5,896 bases of DNA from Candidatus Latescibacteria bacterium 4484_181 (GTDB lineage: Bacteria > Latescibacterota > MVCY01), in assembly GCA_002049985.1 (NCBI GenBank), contig MVCY01000064.1:1-5896 (forward strand). The letters run 5' to 3'. The translations under genes and the position numbers were made by a program. Shown here in pieces: positions 1 to 5,421 of this stretch. A model generated the notes under the pieces. It searched no databases. It had not been told where the DNA came from and saw only the letters and a list, made by a program, of their open reading frames with translations. Position 1 is the first letter of the stretch, and each line of letters opens with the position of its first letter.

Positions 1-1407
1 TTCGGCGTCAATCTTAAGTTTAGGTATCAATTGCTCTGGGTGTAGCACCGACCTTGCTACTGCCTGGAAATCCTCTCTGAACTGCTCTATCTTCTCCCTC
101 TTTATGCTGAGCCCGGCGGCGTATTTATGTCCCCCGAAGCCCAGAAGGCTGTGTTTGCACCTCTTCAGGGCCTTATAGATGTCGAAATCCGGGATGCTGC
201 GACCCGAGCCCCTTCCCTCTTCCCCATCCAGGGCTATCAGTATGGTGGGCAGATAGAATTCCTCGGCAATCCTCGAGGCCACAATTCCGATCACCCCGGG
301 GTGCCAGTCCTCAGAGGCGAGCACAATGGCAGGGTTAGATTCTCGGTCGATGCCCTCTGTTACCATCCGGGAGGCTTCTGAGAATATCTGGTCGTCTACC
401 CCTTTTCTTTTTCTATTTTCCGCCTCGAGTATCTTTGCGATATTACGGGCTTGCCCTTCGTTTTCAGTGGTCAGCAGTCTCACTGCCCGTCCGGCATTTC
501 CCATACGTCCCACTGCGTTAATTCGAGGGGCAATGATAAAGACCAGATGCCCTGTACCCAGAAGCTTGCCAGTCAACCCCGTGTTCTCTAATAGGGCCCT
601 GAGTCCAAGGTTACTGGTGACCGCCATCCTATCTATTCCGTGCTTGGTCAGAATTCGGTTTTCATCTCTGAGAGGCACAATGTCGGCAGCAGTGCCCAAG
701 GCTACCAGGTCGAGATATTCAAAAAGCTGGGCTTCGTCCAGGTTTCTCTTCCGGAAGAGGGCCTGAGCCAGTTTAAACGCCACCCCAACTCCAGCCAACT
801 CCTTAAAGGGATAAGGGCAGCCCTCCCGCTTTGGGTCAAGCATCGCTACAGCTTCAGGAATCTCCTCTGCCGGCTGGTGATGATCGGTGACGATAACATC
901 TATACCCAGTTGCCTGGCCAGTTGTATCTCCTCGACTGCCGTTATACCACAGTCAACTGAGACAATGAGGGATACTCCTCTTCTCTGGGCTTCTCTAATG
1001 CCCTCCCTTGAGATGCCATAACCTTCGGTCAGCCTGTCTGGAATGTAGAAGGAGAGATTAGTCCCTAGATTCTTTAGGATTTTCAGCAGAAAGGAGACAG
1101 CCGTGACTCCGTCGACATCGTAATCGCCGTAGATCATGATCTGCTCTCCGGAGTCGATCGCCTTGTTGAGCCGCTCTACAGCCTTTTCCATATCTGCCAT
1201 TGCGAAGGGGTCGTGCAGGTTCTCCAGCGAGGGGCGCAGAAATTTCTTAGAGCCTTCAAAATCCTCTATCCCGCGGTTCCAGAGAATCCTGGCGATGATC
1301 AAAGGTACATTAAGCTCTGTTGCTAACTTCTCCAATTTCTCTCGGCAAGGTTCTGGGGGGGAAACCCAGCGCTGTTCAAGTCGTATGTGCTCTGTCTCTT
1401 GCATCAT
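1..1407 (-). CDS. recJ: RecJ single-stranded-DNA-specific 5'-3' exonuclease, C-terminus cut by window edge
   Basis: RecJ degrades single-stranded DNA 5' to 3' in the cytoplasm, using Mn/Mg at a DHH active site, in recombination, mismatch and base-excision repair. The visible 469 residues read without interruption. The DHH domain shows GDYDVDG (94-100), SVDCG (150-154), TDHH (174-177, the signature triad) and GTAADIVPL (238-246). APRINAVGRM (293-302) follows. The DHHA1 part has EDWHPGVIGIVASR (366-379), RGSGRS (399-404) and GGHKYAAG (425-432). E. coli RecJ has about 577 residues, so roughly the last 100, including most of the OB-fold region, lie outside the window. The start is the ATG at 1407, which overlaps the holA stop as ATGA. 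A second ATG follows directly at 1404. No Shine-Dalgarno precedes either, so translation is probably coupled to holA. Every catalytic motif visible is intact. Identity is very secure; only the exact start (first or second ATG) is open. Confidence 0.97.
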   Translation of the reverse strand, partial: MMQETEHIRLEQRWVSPPEPCREKLEKLATELNVPLIIARILWNRGIEDFEGSKKFLRPSLENLHDPFAMADMEKAVERLNKAIDSGEQIMIYGDYDVDGVTAVSFLLKILKNLGTNLSFYIPDRLTEGYGISREGIREAQRRGVSLIVSVDCGITAVEEIQLARQLGIDVIVTDHHQPAEEIPEAVAMLDPKREGCPYPFKELAGVGVAFKLAQALFRKRNLDEAQLFEYLDLVALGTAADIVPLRDENRILTKHGIDRMAVTSNLGLRALLENTGLTGKLLGTGHLVFIIAPRINAVGRMGNAGRAVRLLTTENEGQARNIAKILEAENRKRKGVDDQIFSEASRMVTEGIDRESNPAIVLASEDWHPGVIGIVASRIAEEFYLPTILIALDGEEGRGSGRSIPDFDIYKALKRCKHSLLGFGGHKYAAGLSIKREKIEQFREDFQAVARSVLHPEQLIPKLKIDAE

Positions 1408-2180
1408 TCACATAGATGGTAAACTAAGAGTTCCATTATGAAGCGTGGATTCTGATAGCTGCGCTTTAGGTTGCTATCGGCTTGCAGAAGGGCTTTTAGC
1501 CCCCTTTTTATTCGAGCATCAGAAAAACCTCTAGCCTGAGTCAGAAATCGCTCCAGAAAGTAAGAGTGTATACCTGTTCTTTCTCGTATCTGTTCACGAG
1601 GCACATGGTCTTCCAGACCCTTTCTTACCCTTATTATAGTCTTCAAATACCTGGTGATCATAAAGATTATATGAGTGGCGCTTTCTCCCGCCTCCAGCAT
1701 TCGATCCAGGATAAACAACGCCATGTCTTTCTGACGGCTTCCAATAGCGTCTGTCAGTTCAAAGATGCTGTTTTTCTTGGTAATACCCACTACCCACCCT
1801 TTAGTCCTTATCTGGCGAAGTGGTTCTTTACGAAAGTCAACCTTCTGGGCATCCAATATCAACGTGGTAGAAAGTCCGGCAGCAGTAACTGTGTCAACCA
1901 GCTCCTTCAGCGTCTTAAGAGGAAGTCTATCGCACTCTTTCACCACTACCACCCTTCGCTCCGCCATCAGGGGAAATGAGGAAGCCGTCTCTAACAGCGT
2001 GCTGGGATCTACCTCGTCGGCGTGGAAGACATCGAGGTTGAAATCCTTGGTGGCTGGATCTACAATAGCCGTCACCAATGCAGACAGCGCCTGTTGCCGT
2101 TGGAATCCCTCTCCAACCAGCAGGTAGATCGGCAGAAATTTCCGCTGTCTTATTAAAGAAAGCATTTGCTGGTAGGTCAT
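1404..2180 (-). CDS. holA: DNA polymerase III delta subunit (clamp loader), short form apparently lacking the middle domain
   Basis: Delta is the clamp-loader subunit that opens the beta sliding clamp at replication forks. The 258-residue product fits the family at both ends. The N-terminal part has LPIYLLVGEG near residue 16, TKDFNLDVF (44-52) and FPLMAERRVVVVK (69-81), matching the family's beta-contact region. The C-terminal part has NSIFELTDAIG (137-147), then the helical collar through TGIHSYFLERF (202-212) to the end. Delta is normally about 330-350 residues. Compared from memory with B. subtilis YqeN, about 70 residues are missing between GWVVGI and TKKNSIFEL, which is essentially the lid domain between the nucleotide-binding-like fold and the collar. 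The frame is not disturbed. I chose the ATG at 2180 because GGGGAGGGG lies 4 bases upstream; an in-frame TTG at 2201 lacks such a site. It starts 33 bases after the HU-TPR gene and overlaps recJ. Assignment is firm; whether this shortened subunit is functional is not known. Confidence 0.9.
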   Translation of the reverse strand: MTYQQMLSLIRQRKFLPIYLLVGEGFQRQQALSALVTAIVDPATKDFNLDVFHADEVDPSTLLETASSFPLMAERRVVVVKECDRLPLKTLKELVDTVTAAGLSTTLILDAQKVDFRKEPLRQIRTKGWVVGITKKNSIFELTDAIGSRQKDMALFILDRMLEAGESATHIIFMITRYLKTIIRVRKGLEDHVPREQIRERTGIHSYFLERFLTQARGFSDARIKRGLKALLQADSNLKRSYQNPRFIMELLVYHLCE

Positions 2181-2184
2181 TCTT

Positions 2185-2193
2185 CCCCTCCCC
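2185..2193 (-). promoter_or_regulatory. Shine-Dalgarno site of holA
   Basis: Read on the minus strand, GGGGAGGGG lies 4 bases before the ATG at 2180. It decides the holA start in favour of this ATG over the in-frame TTG at 2201. Confidence 0.7.
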
Positions 2194-2213
2194 AACAGCA
2201 AACCAGGAAAAGA

Positions 2214-3176
2214 CTATTCTCTGTGCTTATCGCTCCCCTCCGATGGCGTCGCTTCTTCTGCAGGTGCGTTAGCTTTTCTGTACATTCTCACTGCCTCTTC
2301 GTGGCGTCCTTCTTTGTCGTACAAGAGTCCTAACTGCCAGAATACGATTCTGTTATGCGGCTCTTTCTCCAACAGTCGTTCGAACATTCCGATGGCCCTC
2401 TCATACATTTGTAGCTGGCTGTAAGAGGCACCCAGGTAGTAATAGGATTTTGTGTGTTCTGGCTCAATCTCCACTGCTCTTTGCAACTCAGAGATTGCCT
2501 TTTCGTAAAGCCCCTTCTTGTATAGGGCCAGACCCATATTATAATGGGCCTCAGCGCTTGAGGGGGCAAGTTCCAGGGCCTTTTTGAACTCCTCCTGGGC
2601 CATGTCAATCAAACCCATCTCCCAGTAGACGGCTCCCAGATTGTAATGCGCCTCTATATTATCTGGTTGAACCCCGAGGATCTTCTTATATTCTTCTGCT
2701 GCTTTTTGATGTTCACCCATCGATTCGTAGGCCAGCCCCAAACCAATCCGTGCTCTGAACTCGCGGGGATTCTGCTTCAGCACAGAGTTATACATCTCCA
2801 CCGCTTGAAGGGCATTGCCCCCTTCGACCTCTGCTCTGGCCTCTCGGAGACGCTGTTCCAAATCGGCATCGATTTTCTTCCCAATGGCCTCCACCACCGC
2901 CTTCTTGAACTTAGGGTAGGGTTCAAACTGAGGTTCATCTCTCGGGGGAAGCTTAAGTTTCTCGCCGGTAGCGGGATGAACAATCGCCCGACCTTTCCTC
3001 CGCACCACCTTGAAGCTCCCAAAGCCTCGCAGTTGTATAGGTTCGTGACGTTCTATGGCCTCTTTTATCACCGAAAGCATCGACTCCACCACTCGGGTTA
3101 CAGTCGTCTTTTTGCGCCCCGATACATTTATAATCTGTCCGATTATCTCTGCCTTTCCCATTTCTCTGTTCACCAC
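2214..3176 (-). CDS. HU/IHF-type DNA-binding domain fused to six TPR units
   Basis: A 320-residue two-part protein. Residues 6-97 form a full HU/IHF domain: helical dimerisation part (MGKAEII to about 45), GFGSF (51-55), then the DNA-binding arm with HPATGE (67-72) and the FEPYPKFKKAV tail. Counting from M6, the arm-tip proline falls at 63, the position of HU's DNA-intercalating Pro63; the usual RNP at the tip is VHP here. Residues 104-307 hold six tetratricopeptide units of 34 residues, in register: prolines close units at 137, 171, 205, 239 and 273, with typical AHYNLG and AHYNMG starts. A short charged tail ends the protein. No signal peptide or membrane segment is visible, so it should be cytoplasmic and nucleoid-associated. 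HU dimerises and bends DNA; TPRs bind proteins, so a DNA-tethered adaptor is a reasonable inference. Start is GTG at 3176 or the adjacent GTG at 3173, after AGGGAG. The partner is not predictable from sequence. Confidence 0.93.
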   Translation of the reverse strand: MVNREMGKAEIIGQIINVSGRKKTTVTRVVESMLSVIKEAIERHEPIQLRGFGSFKVVRRKGRAIVHPATGEKLKLPPRDEPQFEPYPKFKKAVVEAIGKKIDADLEQRLREARAEVEGGNALQAVEMYNSVLKQNPREFRARIGLGLAYESMGEHQKAAEEYKKILGVQPDNIEAHYNLGAVYWEMGLIDMAQEEFKKALELAPSSAEAHYNMGLALYKKGLYEKAISELQRAVEIEPEHTKSYYYLGASYSQLQMYERAIGMFERLLEKEPHNRIVFWQLGLLYDKEGRHEEAVRMYRKANAPAEEATPSEGSDKHRE

Positions 3177-3181
3177 GTTAT

Positions 3182-3187
3182 CTCCCT
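3182..3187 (-). promoter_or_regulatory. Shine-Dalgarno site of the HU-TPR gene
   Basis: Minus-strand AGGGAG lies 5 bases before the GTG at 3176 and 8 before the GTG at 3173. It supports a GTG start over the ATG at 3161 (residue M6), which matches the usual HU N-terminus but has only a weak AGAGAA upstream. Confidence 0.6.
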
Positions 3188-3217
3188 ACAGGGGGAAATT
3201 CGAAGATTTGCAATCGG

Positions 3218-3439
3218 TTATGATTTCTCTTCGGAGTCCTTTATCTCTCGGAAGTGGGCATCCTCTATCTTTGACTCGTCAATATCTACATCGCCAGAAG
3301 GTTTCTCCCTCTTATGGTGTCTGGAAATATTCCCTATCCCTCCCAAAAGGAACCTGATTGCTTTGTAGAGCAGAAGGAAAATCAAACCCCACAGCAGTAT
3401 TTTGAAGAACATCTTAAGACGTGTCTCCCTTGAACTCAC
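3218..3439 (-). CDS. Small single-pass membrane protein of unknown function
   Basis: I do not recognise this 73-residue protein. It has a short basic N-terminus (R4, R7, K9), one hydrophobic segment at about residues 11-34 (FFKILLWGLIFLLLYKAIRF and following), a basic stretch HHKREK (41-46), then an acidic hydrophilic tail including DIDESKIEDAHFREI (51-65). It most likely spans the inner membrane once; the orientation is not clear because both flanks are positive. There is no cleavage site or catalytic motif. The GTG start overlaps the argS stop as GTGA, indicating translational coupling; a purine-rich GAGAGGA sits almost against the GTG. An ATG at 3412 (residue 10), with GGGAG 12 bases upstream, is an alternative start that would still keep the membrane segment. 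Its reality as a gene is supported by the tight packing, the stop-start overlap and the clear segregation of hydrophobic and charged residues. No function is proposed. Confidence 0.75.
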   Translation of the reverse strand: MSSRETRLKMFFKILLWGLIFLLLYKAIRFLLGGIGNISRHHKREKPSGDVDIDESKIEDAHFREIKDSEEKS

Positions 3440-5148
3440 ATCCTCTCGGGTGCCTTCATGCCCAGAACTTTAAGGCCTTTCCCCAGAACTGTCTTGATGC
3501 ACCAGACCAGAAGCACCCTGGCCTTTGTAGTTTCCAGATCCTCGGAGAGCACCCGGAAGTGGTTGTAAAATTGGTTGCTTGCCTCACAAAGGTCCAGAAG
3601 GTAAGTGGCCACTACTGAGGGCTCGTATTCGTTGGCTGCTCTCTTGACAACCTCCGGAAATCTGCTTAACAGCTTGACCACTCTTGTTTCCATAGTCGAG
3701 TTGAGCAGAGAGAAGTTCACATTATCCTCCACCTGGCGACCGTATTTCCTGAGGACGCTGGAGAACCTGGCATAGGTATACTGAACATATGGCCCTGTTT
3801 GTCCGTTGAAGTTCAACATTCTATCCCAGGAGAAATCCACATCCTTCATTCTTTTGGTGCTCAGATCATTGAATACGATAGCGCCCACTCCCACCTGTGT
3901 GGCAACTTCCCGCCTATCTTGCAACTCCGGGTTCTTTTCCTCTATTATCTTCTCTGTCAGCTCAACCGCCCTCTGGAACACCTCCTCCAAGAAGACAACA
4001 TTCCCTTTCCGGGTGGACATCTTACCATTTCCGAATCTTACTAGACCGAAGGGTACATGGACCAGGGCATCAGCCCAGGGGTAGCCGAGTAACTCCAGAA
4101 CCTTGAAGACTTGTTGAAAGTGGAGTCTTTGGTCTGCTCCCACTACATAGATCATCTTATCGAAGCGGTAAGTGTTGAACCGGTATATTGCTGCGGCGAT
4201 GTCCCGGGTGGCATACAGAGTTGAGCCGTCACTCTTGCGTAACAGACAGGGTGGTATCCCAAATCTCTCCAGATCGACGATCAACGCCCCCTGGCTTTCC
4301 TGGGCAAAGCCAGCGGCCTTCACCTCCTCTATCGTTTCAGCCAACATTGAGTTGTAGAAGCTCTCCCCGGCATAGGAATCAAAATGTATGTCTAATATGT
4401 CGTAAATTCTCTGGAACTCCTTCAAGCTGATCTCTCGGAACCAGCGCCAGAGACGGATAGCCTCCCGCTCTCCTGCCTCTAACCTCCGAAACCACTCCCT
4501 GGCCTCTTTCTCTAATGACTTCTCCTTCTGAGCCTCAGCATGAAACTTCACATAAAGACTGTATAGCTGCCGCACTGGCTCGGCCTTCAGTTGTCCTTCC
4601 TTCCCCCACCTCTTGTAGGCTGCAATAAGTTTTCCAAATTGAGTTCCCCAGTCACCCAAATGATTGATGCCGATACAAGTGTAACCTAAGCACCTGTAAA
4701 GCCTGCAGATAGAGTTTCCAATTACCGTAGACCTGAGGTGTCCGACCCCAAAGGGCTTAGCGATATTAGGCGAGGAAAAGTCCACCACCACTGTCTTTCC
4801 AGCTCCCACATCGCAGTTGCCGTAGGAGTCTCCGCGGGAGAACACCTCTCTCAACACCAGTGGAGTGAACTTTTCTCTGTCCACAGTGAAATTAATATAA
4901 GGCCCTGCGTTTTCAATCTTTTTGATGTAGCTTTCTGGCCTCAATCTCTTTGTCAACTCCTGAGCTATGGCAGTCGGGGATTTTCTCCATTCCTTCGCCA
5001 GTGTGAAACAGCCAAAGGCATAATCCCCCAGCTCGGCCGTCGGCGGAGTTCCCAGTGCATCTCTGATCTGAGTCGGGTTCAGCTTGACCTGCTGCTTGAG
5101 AATATCGACTATTTGGTCAGTCACTTTTTCTGCTGCAGAATTTTCCAT
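3436..5148 (-). CDS. argS: Arginyl-tRNA synthetase (class I)
   Basis: ArgRS charges tRNA-Arg with arginine using ATP in the cytoplasm, and needs the tRNA bound to activate the amino acid. The 570 residues match normal family length. In order: the N-terminal tRNA D-loop-recognition domain (1 to about 90, with ELGDYAFGCFTLAK and AGPYINFTV); the class I Rossmann catalytic domain with SSPNIAKPFGVGHLRST (125-141), NHLGDWGTQFGKL (162-174), LYATRDIAAA (311-320) and the KMSTRKGN loop (376-383, equivalent of KMSKS); and the DALR anticodon-binding domain from about 450 (GQTGPYVQYTYARF) to the characteristic C-terminal LGMKAPERM. The first histidine of the HIGH motif is glycine (GVGH, 134-137); the second His and the rest are intact. 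The ATG at 5148 is preceded by only a weak AGGG about 10 bases upstream. It is the first gene of the operon and its stop overlaps the next start. No T-box elements are visible in its leader. Confidence 0.98.
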   Translation of the reverse strand: MENSAAEKVTDQIVDILKQQVKLNPTQIRDALGTPPTAELGDYAFGCFTLAKEWRKSPTAIAQELTKRLRPESYIKKIENAGPYINFTVDREKFTPLVLREVFSRGDSYGNCDVGAGKTVVVDFSSPNIAKPFGVGHLRSTVIGNSICRLYRCLGYTCIGINHLGDWGTQFGKLIAAYKRWGKEGQLKAEPVRQLYSLYVKFHAEAQKEKSLEKEAREWFRRLEAGEREAIRLWRWFREISLKEFQRIYDILDIHFDSYAGESFYNSMLAETIEEVKAAGFAQESQGALIVDLERFGIPPCLLRKSDGSTLYATRDIAAAIYRFNTYRFDKMIYVVGADQRLHFQQVFKVLELLGYPWADALVHVPFGLVRFGNGKMSTRKGNVVFLEEVFQRAVELTEKIIEEKNPELQDRREVATQVGVGAIVFNDLSTKRMKDVDFSWDRMLNFNGQTGPYVQYTYARFSSVLRKYGRQVEDNVNFSLLNSTMETRVVKLLSRFPEVVKRAANEYEPSVVATYLLDLCEASNQFYNHFRVLSEDLETTKARVLLVWCIKTVLGKGLKVLGMKAPERM

Positions 5149-5177
5149 ATCACAAGACCCTATGCCAATTCTTCTAG

Positions 5178-5234
5178 GCCCGTTTGTGCCTCGAATCCTA
5201 ACGGAGGAAGAAACTGTAGAGCTCAGGGACGGGC
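5178..5234 (-). repeat. Possible long-range stem in the argS leader
   Basis: GCCCGT at 5178-5183 and ACGGGC at 5229-5234 are a perfect 6-base inverted repeat separated by 45 bases, both within the predicted argS leader RNA. The pairing does not extend further on either side. A 6-base stem over this distance can arise by chance, so it is only a candidate structure. Confidence 0.2.
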
Positions 5235-5244
5235 TTTTCTACAC

Positions 5245-5262
5245 TTAGCTAAAGATATCTAA
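5245..5262. repeat. Abutting palindromes and 10-base direct repeat over the argS -10 region
   Basis: TTAGCTAA (5245-5252) and AGATATCT (5253-5260) are perfect 8-base palindromes placed end to end. Read on the minus strand, the same stretch gives TTAGATA and TTAGCTA starting exactly 10 bases apart, one helical turn. It overlaps the predicted -10 box and start point of the argS operon promoter, so a regulator site is possible. The AT-rich composition makes chance a real alternative. Confidence 0.3.
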
Positions 5263-5279
5263 AAATATGGAAAAGTCAA
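5252..5279 (-). promoter_or_regulatory. Candidate sigma70-type promoter of the argS operon
   Basis: On the minus strand, TTGACT (5279-5274) matches the -35 consensus at 5 of 6 positions and is followed after 16 bases by TATCTT (5257-5252), 4 of 6 for the -10. Transcription would start near 5245, giving a leader of about 95 bases before the argS ATG. No better pair is evident in this region. Confidence 0.5.
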
Positions 5280-5369
5280 GCCGTTTTTTGAAATCTCTTC
5301 GTAGTAGAGGGATTCATAGGAAAATGGATGACACCGCAGGCCGTGGGATGAACCGGGGACATTTTTGTC

Positions 5370-5398
5370 TTGCGTCCAGCCGGATATTTATTTATAAT
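5370..5398 (+). promoter_or_regulatory. Candidate sigma70-type promoter of the radical SAM gene
   Basis: A perfect -10 box TATAAT (5393-5398) follows TTGCGT (5370-5375, 3 of 6 for the -35) with the ideal 17-base spacing. Transcription would start near 5405, just upstream of the Shine-Dalgarno, giving a very short leader of about 17 bases. Confidence 0.6.
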
Positions 5399-5407
5399 AA
5401 AAAGGTT

Positions 5408-5416
5408 GGGAGGTGA
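5408..5416 (+). promoter_or_regulatory. Strong Shine-Dalgarno site of the radical SAM gene
   Basis: GGGAGGTGA is a near-perfect complement of the 16S rRNA 3' end. The GGAGG core lies 8 bases before the ATG at 5422 and fixes that start, which matters because it places the twin-arginine-like segment inside the protein. Confidence 0.85.
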
Positions 5417-5421
5417 TTTGA

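Larger units (their letters stand above)
5149..5421. other. Divergent intergenic region with two promoters
   Basis: This 273-base stretch separates the minus-strand argS operon from the plus-strand radical SAM gene. No convincing gene is seen in it. It holds one candidate promoter on each strand, a leader of about 95 bases before argS, two abutting 8-base palindromes, and an imperfect dyad (AATCTCT at 5292-5298 against AGAGGGATT at 5306-5314). There is no intrinsic terminator, as expected between divergent genes, and no recognisable riboswitch or T-box. Confidence 0.8.

Noticed and set aside
127..960. Three overlapping plus-strand open frames
   Set aside because: All are antisense shadows of recJ, whose minus-strand frame is open from 1407 to the window edge with every DHH and DHHA1 motif present.
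1404..2180. holA as a pseudogene because of its short length
   Set aside because: The frame is intact, the start has a good Shine-Dalgarno, both flanking domains keep family motifs, and the stop is precisely coupled to recJ. A lineage-specific deletion or an assembly collapse explains the length better.
2646..3368. Plus-strand open frame of 240 codons
   Set aside because: It runs antisense through the HU-TPR gene and into the small membrane protein gene. Its length follows from the codon pattern of the real genes, and its product shows no family features.
5184..5215. TCGAATCC resembling a tRNA T-arm near argS
   Set aside because: Only eight bases match. No acceptor, D-arm or anticodon arm can be folded around it.
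5149..5245. Possible T-box or other amino-acid riboswitch in the argS leader
   Set aside because: The leader is only about 95 bases, lacks the conserved T-box sequence and shows no terminator hairpin with a U-run.
4738..5262. Plus-strand open frame of 174 codons
   Set aside because: It lies antisense to the N-terminal half of argS, whose protein is unmistakable, and has no Shine-Dalgarno or recognisable domain.
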